From Bacteroidales bacterium UBA1797 (GTDB taxonomy: Bacteria; Bacteroidota; Bacteroidia; Bacteroidales; VadinHA17), in assembly GCA_002319885.1 (NCBI GenBank), contig DCFT01000079.1, forward strand, positions 1-64,000: 64,000 nucleotides of DNA, given 5' to 3'. Under the pieces are notes generated by a model. The model searched no databases. It saw only the letters and a program-made list of their open reading frames with translations, and was not told the origin of the DNA. The translations under genes and the position numbers were made by a program. Shown here in pieces: positions 16,878-26,325 of this stretch; the first letter of the stretch is position 1; the number at the start of each line of letters is the position of its first letter.

Positions 16878-18278
16878 TCACGATTTACCTGTTTCCCTTC
16901 GCACCACGAGTTCCGCACTGATCGTTGTCATTTTTTTCTCGCTCAAAGGATAGATAAACATAAAGAATGCTCCCAGCAGAGTTCCTATAGCCGGGAAGAA
17001 GCTTAGCATCATCTTTATGCCAGTTTGAGCTTCGGCAGTCTGAACCACATTCGCTTTAAAACCGTAATATCCGAGCAGCCAGCCTGCGAGAGCCCCTCCA
17101 ATAGTCCAACCAAATTTCTGAGACATCGATGATGCAGAGAAAACGAGTCCTGTTGCCCGTCTGCCGGTTTTCCATTCAGAATAGTCGGCAGCATCGGCAT
17201 ACATTGACCATACAAGAGGGAAAATAATACCTGCACTCATGCTGATTAAGAACTGGAAAACAAATATAAGGCTTATGCTGTTTCTGTCGAGCCAGTAAAA
17301 ACCTATACTGAAAACTGTAGCAAACAACATAGCATACAAGAAAGTATATTTCTTGCCAATCCTGTCAGAAACAGGTTTTGCAAGTATCACACCAACTATA
17401 TTTGCAGCCTGCCCCAGTACAAAATACAGGCTGCTGAGTGTAATTGTCAGTTTGATAGCTTTTATTGTGAAGGCACTTTGTCCCTGGATATAATATTTGA
17501 AATAGTATATCGCCGCACCATCGCGGATGGAGTTGAAGAATATAGCGGCAATACCTGCCCCAAGAAGAATAAACCACGGAGAATTATGCCAAAGGTCTGC
17601 GAGGTCCTTTTTCAGTGATGTCTTTGTTGTGGCAGGCTTAATACGTTCTCGGGTCCAGGAAAAGGTGAACATGAAAAATGTAATTGCTATAACTGCAAAT
17701 GTTACGGCGGCCAGCTGCCATCCCAGTTGAAGGTTCACACCACTTTTTCCAAGTTTACTGAAAATGTCTACCAATGGTTCTGCCAGAGCCAGTACAAGCA
17801 GGCTTCCTCCAAAGGCAAAAATAAATCTGAATGTTGCCAGACTGGTCCTTTCCTTTCCATCGGCAGTCATAACTCCCATAAGTGATGCATATGGCACATT
17901 GATCATAGAATAGACCATCATCATAAGCGAGTAGGTAACAAAGGCGTAGATTACTTTCCCTGATTCTGTAAATGAAGGAGTTGTGAATGTAAGGATCCCA
18001 ATAATCCCAAAAGGTAAAGCAACCCATAGCAGGTAAGGTCTGAATTTCCCCCATCGGGTCTCCGTGCGATCGCCAAGTATTCCCACAAATGGGTCGAATG
18101 CTGCATCCCAGATCCTGGTGACAAGAAACATTGTTCCGACAAGAGTTGCCGAAATCCCGAAAACATCAGTATAGAAAAACATCAGATACATAGAAAAAAG
18201 TTTCCAGAACATAGAACTGGCAGCATCACCAAATCCATATCCAATCTTTTCTTTCAGCTTCAACTTTTGTGATATCAT
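16878..18278 (-). CDS. Glycoside-pentoside-hexuronide (GPH) family sugar:cation symporter
   Basis: A 466-residue MFS-fold carrier with about twelve membrane helices. KEKIGYGFGDAASSMFW at the N-terminus, RIWDAAFDPFVGILGDRTETRWGKFRPYLLW (in part) and YADAADYSEWKTGRRATGLVFS are the classic MelB/GPH signatures, including the cation-site Asp residues in helices I-II. It would bring disaccharides, probably beta-1,4-mannobiose or related oligosaccharides, into the cytoplasm with Na+ or H+. It lies between the 2-epimerase and the GH130 phosphorylase, with 65- and 31-base gaps, so the three are almost certainly one transcript. The substrate is inferred from those partners. Confidence 0.9.
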   Translation of the reverse strand: MISQKLKLKEKIGYGFGDAASSMFWKLFSMYLMFFYTDVFGISATLVGTMFLVTRIWDAAFDPFVGILGDRTETRWGKFRPYLLWVALPFGIIGILTFTTPSFTESGKVIYAFVTYSLMMMVYSMINVPYASLMGVMTADGKERTSLATFRFIFAFGGSLLVLALAEPLVDIFSKLGKSGVNLQLGWQLAAVTFAVIAITFFMFTFSWTRERIKPATTKTSLKKDLADLWHNSPWFILLGAGIAAIFFNSIRDGAAIYYFKYYIQGQSAFTIKAIKLTITLSSLYFVLGQAANIVGVILAKPVSDRIGKKYTFLYAMLFATVFSIGFYWLDRNSISLIFVFQFLISMSAGIIFPLVWSMYADAADYSEWKTGRRATGLVFSASSMSQKFGWTIGGALAGWLLGYYGFKANVVQTAEAQTGIKMMLSFFPAIGTLLGAFFMFIYPLSEKKMTTISAELVVRRETGKS

Positions 18279-18309
18279 GGGGTAGTTATAAAGTAGGTTT
18301 TAGAAACTA

Positions 18310-19491
18310 TTATTTTGTCTTCTGAAATTTAAGGTTGCGGTCGATAAGCTTTTTCAGTGTCTCAACTGATGCTGCCGAACGTAAACCGTCAGCTTGAGTA
18401 TTCAGGCAATAATCTACAAGCCGGTCAATTGTTGATACGGCTACATGCATTCTGGTATCAGACGATGCGTAATATATAAAAACAGTACCGTCATCGTCGA
18501 CGATCCAACCGTTTGTGAATAAAACATTTGAAACATCTCCAACTCTTTCTTCATCCTGGGGTGCCATAAAGAATCCTGCCGGCTCTGCAATAAGTTTTGA
18601 GGGATCTTTTAAGTCGGTCATATACAGATAGAGAACATATCTGAGACCGGCAGCACAACCTCTTACACCATGGGCCAGATGCAACCATCCCTTTGATGTT
18701 TTTACCGGATGCGGACCTTCCCCGTTTTTCTGTTCTTTGATGGTGTGATAATAACGGAAGTTAATGATCTTTTCATCTTTTATCTCGGCATGAGTAATAT
18801 CATCAATCAGTGCCCAGCCTATGCCGCCACCTGACCCGGCATCTATAAATCCATCCTGTGGTCGTGTATAAAGAGCATACTTACCACTAACAAATTCAGG
18901 GTGAAGAACAACATTTCTCTGCTGGCTCCGGGTTTTCAGATCGGGCAGCCTTTCCCATGTTTTAAGATCGTGTGTCCGTGCAATACCTGCAGCAGCGACA
19001 GCTGAGGATAGATCGCCTGCCTGTGCCATAGGGTCCTTCCGTTCAGAACAGAAGATCCCATAGATCCACCCGTCTTCATGTTTTGTCAGACGCATATCAT
19101 AAACATTTGTATCGGGATTGTCAGTTTCCGGCATTGTTATCGGATAATCCCAGAACCGGAAATTATCAACTCCGTTAGGACTCTCAGCGATTGCAAAAAA
19201 AGATTTTCTGTCGTTGCCTTCAACACGGACAGCCAATATATATTTCCCGTCAAATTTCATTGCTCCGGCATTAAAAGCAGCATGAATACCAAACCGTTCC
19301 ATAAGATAAGGATTCGTTTCAGGATCAAGATCATATTTCCAGAATAATGGGGCATGTTCGCCCGTGAGTACAGGATATTTATATCTGTTAAAAATTCCGT
19401 TGCCCGGTTCTATTTTTTCATTTTTCCGTGTCAATAATTTCTGGTATTGCCCGGTAAGAATCTTCAATCTTGATGTGAATTCGGTTTCCAT
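18310..19491 (-). CDS. GH130 4-O-beta-D-mannosyl-D-glucose phosphorylase
   Basis: A 393-residue five-bladed propeller enzyme without signal peptide. NGIFNRYKYPVLTGEHAP and NVYDMRLTKHEDGW match the GH130_1 subgroup; Asp132 in the latter aligns with the general acid Asp of characterised mannosylglucose phosphorylases. Arg/His phosphate-binding residues lie in QQRNVVLHPEF and GPHPVKTSKGWLHLAHG. It converts mannosyl-glucose plus phosphate into mannose 1-phosphate and glucose, saving one ATP per disaccharide. With the 2-epimerase and transporter downstream it completes cytoplasmic mannobiose use. Only 7 bases separate it from the GH31 stop codon upstream, so they are translationally close. A mannooligosaccharide phosphorylase (GH130_2) is the less likely alternative. 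Confidence 0.92.
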   Translation of the reverse strand: METEFTSRLKILTGQYQKLLTRKNEKIEPGNGIFNRYKYPVLTGEHAPLFWKYDLDPETNPYLMERFGIHAAFNAGAMKFDGKYILAVRVEGNDRKSFFAIAESPNGVDNFRFWDYPITMPETDNPDTNVYDMRLTKHEDGWIYGIFCSERKDPMAQAGDLSSAVAAAGIARTHDLKTWERLPDLKTRSQQRNVVLHPEFVSGKYALYTRPQDGFIDAGSGGGIGWALIDDITHAEIKDEKIINFRYYHTIKEQKNGEGPHPVKTSKGWLHLAHGVRGCAAGLRYVLYLYMTDLKDPSKLIAEPAGFFMAPQDEERVGDVSNVLFTNGWIVDDDGTVFIYYASSDTRMHVAVSTIDRLVDYCLNTQADGLRSAASVETLKKLIDRNLKFQKTK

Positions 19492-19498
19492 GATTTTT

Positions 19499-22345
19499 CT
19501 ATTTTCTTTTTACAGTTACACCCTTCCCTGAATATGAAATAATGCTATCAGGCGTGACCAAAGGATTATAAGGAACGGGGTTATCTTTGTTAATAAATAT
19601 AATGTTAAATGTACGTGATTTCAACATACCTGGAAAATCTCCTTCCCGTTCACTGATTTTCAGTTCTTTCCTGGCCTCGCTATAGTTGAAACTAATATTG
19701 CTGGACGATCCTTTTTCATAGTTGTAATTTGTTCCTTCATCTTCATAAAGCTTAAATCCACAGTCCTTTCCGGTATAAACCAGAACTGTCAGGGGGTCAG
19801 CAGGCTTCTCAGCTGTATATTCTATTTCAGGTCCGACAGGCAAAATTGACCCCTCCCTCACATACAAGGGTATTCTCTCATAAGGGGCTTCAACACTTGA
19901 TTTCTGTCCTCCGTTCAGATATTTCCCCGAATAGAAATCGTACCATCCGCATTCTGAAGGAAAATACACATCCCTGATTCTGGATTTATACCTATAAACC
20001 GGCGCCACCATCAAAGAGGGTCCGAACATATATTGGTCACTAATATTATTTACCTCTTCATCGCCGTTAAAATCCATTATTAGTGGCCGCATTATCGTGT
20101 AGTCACTGAAATGGGTCATCCCTGCAAGAGAATATATGTAAGGCATCAGTCTGTAGCGCAGTTTGTCATAATAAACCATGCTCTTATATGCAGAGTGAGT
20201 CTCAGGCGAAAGATTGTAGATTTCCCGGAAAGGGTACTGGCCATGACTACGGAACAGCGGACAAAACGAACCAAACTGAAACCATCGGGTATTAAGTTCT
20301 CTCCATTCTTCCATGTCCTCCGATCCTTCTGTAGCTCTTGCATACCTGTTCTCAACACAAAACCCTCCAATATCCATTGTCCAGTAAGGTATTCCTGAAA
20401 TTGCATAATTCAGGCCGGCCGCGATCTGAGCTTTCATATCCTCCCATCTTGTTCCTATATCACCGCTCCATGTAGCAGTTGAGTATCTTTGCAATCCCGC
20501 AAAACCTGAACGGGTAAGAAGGAATACCCGTTTATCAGGATCAACACTGCGCTGACCATTGTATATAGCCATAGCGTTCATAAGAGCGTAAGTATTGAAG
20601 TATTTTGTCGACGGACCAAGTGCAGTAGGGGTTGAAAGCAGTTTGCGGTATTCGATGCTTGCATTAGACTCAATATCAGGTTCAGATGCATCCATCCACC
20701 ACGCGTCAAACCCTTTCGAATAAAGACGATCCCTGATCTGTTTCCAGAAAAGGTCCCTTGCACCCTGACTGTAAGGATCATAGAATGAACCTATATATCC
20801 TTTACCTATCCAGTCTCTGATACTGTCTTTTACTGCCTGTTTGTACATCCATCCATGGCGATCAAACGCTTTATAGTTGTCTGTAGTAATATAAAATTTA
20901 GGCCAAACGGAGATCATTATCTTTGCATTGAGCTTATGAACCTCGTTGACCATTTCTACAGGATCAGGAAAAAACTTCGGGTCAAACTCATGTGATCCCC
21001 ACGACTGAACAGGCCAGTATGACCAATCCAGTACAATATTATCAATTGGAATATTTCTTTTCCTGTACTCCTTTACGACATTTACCAGCTCTGTCTGTGA
21101 TTTATACCGTTCACGGCTCTGCCAGTAACCCATCGCCCATTCCGGCATTATCTGAGCCTTACCAGTAACCTCGCGATAACCACTTATTACTTCATCGAGG
21201 TTATTTCCATGAATAAAATAATAGTCAATCTGGTCACCCATCTCCGATGTCAGTGTAAGGTTACCCTGTTGCGTTGGACTTACCGGACTAAGCGCTTTTA
21301 GCCCGAGATAAGATGTGCCTCCATCGGGTTTCCACTCAATCCTAATTTCATAACGCTTTCCCTTCTCCATGTTTTCGCTGAACTTATAAGTGTTCGGATT
21401 CCATGCTGTTCTCCATCTCTCAGGTACTACAAGTTCATTGTTTATAAACAGTTTTACATAACCTGCATAATATAATTTGAAATGAAACAAACCAGTCTCC
21501 TTCGGCTCAATTTTCCCTACCCAAAATACATTTGATCTGTCAAGAGGAACAGTCTGAGGTAAGTTTTTTATAGTTGAAAGATTTTCATAATCAATAGAGG
21601 ATTCTTTCCGTTGAAGAAAAATTTTATTTGTATCTGATAAATCGCGATAGGTTGCAGTCAGGCCTCCTTCATCTCCTTTATTGTCATACAGCCTGAAAAT
21701 ATCAAGATTTGAATAATCCCGTGGATCACCAAACCTTGTAAGCGAATAATTGTCCCACAAAATGCCATAGTTTCGGTTTGAGACTATGAACGGGACAGAG
21801 ACTTTTGTATTATACTGATACAGAACCTCATTTAGTCCCTTATAATTAAACTCATCTGACTGATGCTGACCCAGTCCGTAGAAGGCCTCATCAGATGGTG
21901 ATTCAAAAACCTGCTGAAGTGTATAGCCGCTTGTTCCCTCCACGGTTATAGGCGTAAATGAATTCCCTCCGCCTTTCTGTTCTTTTACTATTTCATTGTT
22001 ATAAATATCCCTGAAGATGATCTGACCTGTGATCAATGAGACTATGGCTTTTATTTTGGAAGTCGAGACTACTATATTGTCTTTACCAGTTGTAACAGAA
22101 AATGAAGGGATTGCAGCAGGTCTCTCAACTGCAACGAGACTTTTCATATCTGAGATTTCCCCTGAAGGAGTTGCAATAACGTGAATGATCTGATCATTGA
22201 TCACCTCGAGCTTGATCAGATGTGCTTTTTGCCCGGTCTGATCATTGAGTTTAATCAGAACTCCATTATTGGTTTTCTCCCAGGATTTATAAGATGAAGA
22301 AGATATCAGCAGAAAAGCAGCTGTTGCGAATAATAGTCTTTTCAT
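19499..22345 (-). CDS. GH31 alpha-glycosidase with PA14 domain (alpha-xylosidase-like)
   Basis: A 948-residue exported enzyme (signal residues about 1-20). After the N-terminal GH31 beta domain there is a PA14 insert (about residues 225-370, ATYRDLSDTNKIFL to YLGLKALSP), then the barrel with LDWSYWPVQSWGSHEFDP and WWMDASEPD, giving the nucleophile Asp552; TWSGDIGTRWEDM carries the acid/base Asp. The PA14 insert and the WGSHEFDP loop are shared with alpha-xylosidases acting on xyloglucan oligosaccharides, so release of alpha-1,6-xylose is the first guess; alpha-glucosidase is the alternative. It is first in the leftward block with GH130, transporter and 2-epimerase. An alpha-xylosidase in a mannan-type block is unexpected and may indicate mixed hemicellulose use. 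Confidence 0.88.
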   Translation of the reverse strand: MKRLLFATAAFLLISSSSYKSWEKTNNGVLIKLNDQTGQKAHLIKLEVINDQIIHVIATPSGEISDMKSLVAVERPAAIPSFSVTTGKDNIVVSTSKIKAIVSLITGQIIFRDIYNNEIVKEQKGGGNSFTPITVEGTSGYTLQQVFESPSDEAFYGLGQHQSDEFNYKGLNEVLYQYNTKVSVPFIVSNRNYGILWDNYSLTRFGDPRDYSNLDIFRLYDNKGDEGGLTATYRDLSDTNKIFLQRKESSIDYENLSTIKNLPQTVPLDRSNVFWVGKIEPKETGLFHFKLYYAGYVKLFINNELVVPERWRTAWNPNTYKFSENMEKGKRYEIRIEWKPDGGTSYLGLKALSPVSPTQQGNLTLTSEMGDQIDYYFIHGNNLDEVISGYREVTGKAQIMPEWAMGYWQSRERYKSQTELVNVVKEYRKRNIPIDNIVLDWSYWPVQSWGSHEFDPKFFPDPVEMVNEVHKLNAKIMISVWPKFYITTDNYKAFDRHGWMYKQAVKDSIRDWIGKGYIGSFYDPYSQGARDLFWKQIRDRLYSKGFDAWWMDASEPDIESNASIEYRKLLSTPTALGPSTKYFNTYALMNAMAIYNGQRSVDPDKRVFLLTRSGFAGLQRYSTATWSGDIGTRWEDMKAQIAAGLNYAISGIPYWTMDIGGFCVENRYARATEGSEDMEEWRELNTRWFQFGSFCPLFRSHGQYPFREIYNLSPETHSAYKSMVYYDKLRYRLMPYIYSLAGMTHFSDYTIMRPLIMDFNGDEEVNNISDQYMFGPSLMVAPVYRYKSRIRDVYFPSECGWYDFYSGKYLNGGQKSSVEAPYERIPLYVREGSILPVGPEIEYTAEKPADPLTVLVYTGKDCGFKLYEDEGTNYNYEKGSSSNISFNYSEARKELKISEREGDFPGMLKSRTFNIIFINKDNPVPYNPLVTPDSIISYSGKGVTVKRK

Positions 22346-22725
22346 TTTTATAATTATTAAAAATCCTTTACAATTTCAATAAGATGCTGCAGTTATGAGA
22401 GAGTTCAATACTATTAATTCCTTCAGAAATTTAAAGACTGTAAATCATCTATTTGTTTCCTATTATTCTTCGTCTCAATTGCTTTAATATGAAAATATAC
22501 TAATATACCTCAAAAAAATTCTTTTTTAACCCTTACTTTGGATAAGTACCTGTTTTATAAATGCCTGCAAAAAAGATGTATATAGCTACCCAGAATATTT
22601 CTGAAGATAAATAATCAAAATATTTCAGACATTTTTTCTCAATCATGCCAGGTCTCATCGAATTAACAAAACTATGATTTTTATTGAATTTCCCTGCCTG
22701 GAACTCTTAGAAACAGTGGTTTTAT
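22346..22725. other. Intergenic region upstream of the GH31 operon
   Basis: A 380-base A/T-rich stretch expected to hold the promoter of the GH31-GH130 block. Only one exact -7 consensus was seen on the minus strand, TAGTTTTG at 22667-22674, with no clear TTTG at the right distance. The only sizeable short frame is at 22533-22658 (listed separately). No terminator or repeat-family copy was recognised. Confidence 0.4.
22533..22658 (-). CDS. Possible 41-residue small protein with one hydrophobic segment
   Basis: ATG at 22656-22658 opens 41 codons ending in TAA. The N-terminal half is charged (MRPGMIEKKCLKYFDY) and the second half hydrophobic (IFWVAIYIFFAGIY), ending in a basic tail, as in small single-span membrane proteins. 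TAGTTTTG lies 8 bases upstream, so a transcript would be nearly leaderless. There is no homolog evidence; it may be a chance frame. Confidence 0.2.
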   Translation of the reverse strand: MRPGMIEKKCLKYFDYLSSEIFWVAIYIFFAGIYKTGTYPK

Positions 22726-23622
22726 TTATTGGTAATATTCCAGTTTTCGGGTAATAATGTCGTCGATTTCGCTATTAATATATTCCTTACGGGAAGTCCA
22801 ATTGTTATACTTGTCATAAGTATACACAAAAATATGTTTTTCTATTTTCTTATCAGGCACATAATTAACAAGTTTCAAAATTGTATTTAATTGTTTATCA
22901 TATTGGTAGGTAGTTTTCGAAATTAATTCATTCTCCCCATTATAAAAACAAGCTTCGTCAACCAGCCTGTTAGAAAGATAGGTATATGTTGATTTTTTAA
23001 TGAGACTATCTTTTAGTGATAAATACAAAATTTCCACTTTAAGCCCCTTTTTGTTATATGTATTTTTTAGTTTCCAATGCTGATGAAAGACAGAATCAAT
23101 ATGCAGTTCTTCTATAACATTATTTTTATCATCATATCTGAAGAAAATCCGTCCCTGAATTTTATCTTTTTCATTTAAAAATCTTCTTTCAATCTCATTC
23201 ATGTTTGCATCATATTCATATTCAGTATCAGAAATTAATCCTCCAAAGGGATTCAGAAGTTTTTCTTCAATTATTTTATTATGTTCATTGTATGAATAAT
23301 GCAAAATTTCTGACAAACTATCTTTCAGAACATAACAAGAACGTGTCAGTTTTTGATTCCCGGCATTGTATTCATATTCCCATCTTCGGATCAGAGAGCC
23401 ATCGGGATTAAATGAAGATTGCTTTTGAATAAAACCGTTGGGTTTAAATACAAGATATGTAGTATATTTTCCAGTGTTTGAATAGTCTATTTCAGAAACT
23501 GTTTTAACGGCCCCATTTAATCTCCACTCCTTCAATTCATTATTAATAACCTTATTGCTATTATTACAGGAAGAAGCAATTTGTGCAACTATAATGAATC
23601 CGTAAATATGAGCTCTGTTCAT
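22726..23622 (-). CDS. Lipoprotein with YD-like repeats, unknown function
   Basis: Not recognised as a named family. From the ATG at 23620-23622 the protein begins MNRAHIYGFIIVAQIASSC, a lipoprotein signal with Cys at residue 19; a longer form from an upstream TTG would bury this signal, so the shorter start is preferred. The mature part (about 280 residues) is a chain of roughly 20-25-residue units such as YEYDANMNEIERRF, FFRYDDKNNVIEEL and YQYDKQLNTILKL, i.e. Y-x-Y-D-x-x-x-N-x-x-x motifs like RHS/YD repeats, which form beta strands. It lies between the SusCD transcript terminator and the GH31 block. Codon and base content match neighbours. It could be a surface binding or structural protein; no enzymatic motif is visible. 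Confidence 0.7.
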   Translation of the reverse strand: MNRAHIYGFIIVAQIASSCNNSNKVINNELKEWRLNGAVKTVSEIDYSNTGKYTTYLVFKPNGFIQKQSSFNPDGSLIRRWEYEYNAGNQKLTRSCYVLKDSLSEILHYSYNEHNKIIEEKLLNPFGGLISDTEYEYDANMNEIERRFLNEKDKIQGRIFFRYDDKNNVIEELHIDSVFHQHWKLKNTYNKKGLKVEILYLSLKDSLIKKSTYTYLSNRLVDEACFYNGENELISKTTYQYDKQLNTILKLVNYVPDKKIEKHIFVYTYDKYNNWTSRKEYINSEIDDIITRKLEYYQ

Positions 23623-23709
23623 AATATATTTTACTCTATGAATGATGCTTTTAACATGCAATTGATTAATTAACCTTCATGTTTGAGCTTCAACAATCTT
23701 TTTAAAAAG

Positions 23710-23739
23710 AAACCGTCTCTAAATATAGAGACGGTTTTT
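23710..23739. terminator. Bidirectional terminator ending the SusCD transcript
   Basis: Stem AACCGTCTCT (23711-23720) with AGAGACGGTT (23727-23736), loop AAATAT, flanked by A-run and T-run, so it reads as a terminator on either strand. It lies 46 bases beyond the stop codon of the surface lipoprotein gene and separates the SusCD operon from the downstream lipoprotein. Confidence 0.8.
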
Positions 23740-23784
23740 GAAAGGACTAAAAAGCTACAAACCTAAAAAAACAAATCATCTATT

Positions 23785-24573
23785 CTAATAATTAAAACCT
23801 TTGCGTTTGAACATACCGATATTATATTGTCCGTACTCATGGAGAGACAATTCGTCAGCTGTCAGTTTGGTTATATGATACTTACCATCGCTGGGTGTAG
23901 GCCAGGGGAAAGTAACACCGTTAAGGACTTGTATGCCACTGTAACTAACTCCTCCATTTACATAAGGTGCAATTACGGTGAAGAACCCCTTGGCAATGCT
24001 GCCGTCACCCTTTTTATGCTGAAAGTGAGCGCCTCCCACAAGATCCATAGTAACCTCATCATTAAAGTTCAACCATGAATTACCTGCAGAGGCATCCATA
24101 GTCCACCAGGCAGGTGCGGTACAGTTTTCAGGTCCATTGCCACCAATAATACCGCCGGGAATGTCAAGAGCCCATACCCATGTTTGACCCGATCCACCAT
24201 TGGTTAATCCTTTCCATGCCGGATCTTTGTCAAAAAAAGCGTCATCATTTGAAGCAATTGTGAAAGTTGTCGAATCGGTAACTGTACCACCTGCACAAAA
24301 AGCAGTATACTTTAACGTGAAAGTACCAGCAAATGGTATATAAATGGTATCAATTGCCCTGTGTGAGGTACCGGTTCCCCAATCCCAATAAATAATAGCG
24401 CCGTTTGTATTGTTCTCCAGGATCACCGTGTTTGAACCTGCAGTTGGTTGAACAACTGCAATATTCACCTGGTCTGCCGTAAGAACAGGCCCCAGTTCAT
24501 CTCTGTTCTCCATGGTTTGGCATGATGTCATAATCAATGCTAAACCCATCAAAGTATAAAAACTTTTTTTCAT
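23785..24573 (-). CDS. SusE/F-position surface lipoprotein (putative glycan-binding protein)
   Basis: A 262-residue lipoprotein: MKKSFYTLMGLALIMTSC, Cys18, followed by an acidic stretch (ENRDE) that may act as the surface-export signal seen in Bacteroidota. Residues about 35-105 form an Ig/PKD-like beta domain (IYWDWGTGTSHRA, GTFTLKYTAFCAGG), and the rest is a Trp/Gly-rich beta domain (WVWALDIPGG, AWWTMDASAG, TFPWPTPSDGKYHI). It is the third gene after SusC and SusD, 25 bases from SusD, the standard position for a non-conserved surface glycan-binding protein. Such proteins hold polysaccharide at the outer membrane; aromatic residues in the C-terminal domain would form the binding face. The ligand is not known. 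It is the last gene before a strong terminator. Confidence 0.75.
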   Translation of the reverse strand: MKKSFYTLMGLALIMTSCQTMENRDELGPVLTADQVNIAVVQPTAGSNTVILENNTNGAIIYWDWGTGTSHRAIDTIYIPFAGTFTLKYTAFCAGGTVTDSTTFTIASNDDAFFDKDPAWKGLTNGGSGQTWVWALDIPGGIIGGNGPENCTAPAWWTMDASAGNSWLNFNDEVTMDLVGGAHFQHKKGDGSIAKGFFTVIAPYVNGGVSYSGIQVLNGVTFPWPTPSDGKYHITKLTADELSLHEYGQYNIGMFKRKGFNY

Positions 24574-24598
24574 AACATTTCATTTTAGAGATTAAACA

Positions 24599-26311
24599 TT
24601 AATACATTATATCACCAGAGTTTATCCACCCATCGTTCTGCACCAGTACGCCCTCCGATAGTTTTATCTGGTCATCGGGAATCATGAGAAATCCTCCTGT
24701 ATCCCTGACCCTCTGATCAATAGAAGCAAAAAGTCCATTATCAGAAACATTAATTGAGGTCTGGGCGGCCATATTGTAGATAGTAGCACCCGTTTCATTT
24801 TGTTTAATAATAACGCCAGCTTCAGGACCATACCAACGCAATAAATCGAAATAGCGGAGTCCCTCAAAAGCTAATTCCCAACGACGTTCATTTTTTATGT
24901 TATCAAGAGTAACAGGTACTGAAGGTAATTTTGATCTCGCCCTTACCTGATCCATATAAGATTGGGCTCTGCTGCTACCAAGCTCTGCACCCATAAGTAA
25001 AACATCGGCTAAGCGAAGGAGAACAATGTTCTGGGTGTTATCTAGCTGTATATCGTTTATTGATCCATATAATTTTACAGCATAATTAACAATACCGTTA
25101 GGTGTTGAAATGTTAATGGGAATATATTTCTTCTCCGAGTATTTAGTTTCATGCCATTGCATATCAGCTCCAAATACATAGGAAGAAGTATAATCCTTTT
25201 CTGCATCCTGATCCCAAACTGAACCTGTTTTTCTGACAGTATCGGCATCGGGCCATGAATGAACAAAATTAGGATTAACCGGTCCAAATCCCCATCCGTG
25301 ACCAAAAGGAAGTTTTGCTTCCGCATCTCTGTGGCCACAGAACAAATTAACAGTATTATTGTAGTAGTTTTTTGATCCCCAGTCACTCATAGTCAACCCG
25401 CAATAAGGTATTTCAAAAATACTTTCGGTATTGCCTAAGTCGGTAACCCATTTGAGGTGATATTTACTGGCATAACCATAATTGGTTGCTTCGTCGATCG
25501 AATAAGGCCACATATTCCTGAATTCAGGAACGAGAGTGCGACCACTGTTATCAACCAGATCATCTATCCAGCCAATCACCTGATCTTTGGTAATTGATCC
25601 GCCATCGGCTGTTGGCAAGGTAGTTTGCTGATAATACCCCGTATAAAACAGGAATACTCTGGCCATATAACCTTCGGCTGCATACTTGGTGACCCTGCCC
25701 ATATTAGAGGTTCTCCATGCTTCTGTGATAGGAGTAGATGGTAATGAATCAATTGCATTTTTCAAATCCAACGCAATTTGTCCATACAGTTCTTCGGCAG
25801 TAGCCTTTGGATTATTCACCGGCAGAGGCGTAGTTACTAAAGGAACCAGTCCGAACAAACGAGCCAGATCGAAGTAATAGTATGCCCTCAGAAAACTTGC
25901 TTCTCCAAAAATCCGTTGTCTTTCTGCACTCCCACCTTTCCAGTCAACTTTTCCAATTGAACTTAAAAGTGAATTGGTACGGAAGATACCTTTATAATTC
26001 TGAGCCCATGGAACTGAATATTCATTCGGGATCTTTACACGAAAATATTCCATGGCTTGTGGGTCACGGTCATTCTGCCCCCCACCTCCAAAACAGTCAT
26101 CAGACATAATATTGGAAATAAGGAGGATATTATTTATACCGCCCATACTGGGTATAATATTATACACGCCGGTTAAAGCCTCGTTAGCTTCTACAGGGGT
26201 ACTAGGATAATTATCACTGTTTTTCTTTGTGAGGTCCTGTGTATCGAGAAAACTTTCACTGCACCCAGCGACCAGCAGCAGAGTAGCTAGAAATAAATAT
26301 ATCTTTTTCAT
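24599..26311 (-). CDS. SusD/RagB family outer-membrane glycan-binding lipoprotein
   Basis: A 570-residue lipoprotein (MKKIYLFLATLLLVAGCSESFLDT, Cys17), the typical S-E-S-F-L-D start of SusD. TPR-like helices carry RAYYYFDLARLFGLVPLVTTP, the family signature, and the C-terminal RRWELAFEGLRYFDLLRWYG block is also typical. It caps the SusC barrel from outside and delivers oligosaccharides into it. SusC lies 14 bases upstream, so they form one translational unit. The glycan cannot be read from SusD sequence; position beside an HTCS and the mannan-type operon suggests a hemicellulose. Full length, no anomalies. Confidence 0.95.
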   Translation of the reverse strand: MKKIYLFLATLLLVAGCSESFLDTQDLTKKNSDNYPSTPVEANEALTGVYNIIPSMGGINNILLISNIMSDDCFGGGGQNDRDPQAMEYFRVKIPNEYSVPWAQNYKGIFRTNSLLSSIGKVDWKGGSAERQRIFGEASFLRAYYYFDLARLFGLVPLVTTPLPVNNPKATAEELYGQIALDLKNAIDSLPSTPITEAWRTSNMGRVTKYAAEGYMARVFLFYTGYYQQTTLPTADGGSITKDQVIGWIDDLVDNSGRTLVPEFRNMWPYSIDEATNYGYASKYHLKWVTDLGNTESIFEIPYCGLTMSDWGSKNYYNNTVNLFCGHRDAEAKLPFGHGWGFGPVNPNFVHSWPDADTVRKTGSVWDQDAEKDYTSSYVFGADMQWHETKYSEKKYIPINISTPNGIVNYAVKLYGSINDIQLDNTQNIVLLRLADVLLMGAELGSSRAQSYMDQVRARSKLPSVPVTLDNIKNERRWELAFEGLRYFDLLRWYGPEAGVIIKQNETGATIYNMAAQTSINVSDNGLFASIDQRVRDTGGFLMIPDDQIKLSEGVLVQNDGWINSGDIMY

Positions 26312-26325
26312 AATCTAACTTATAT

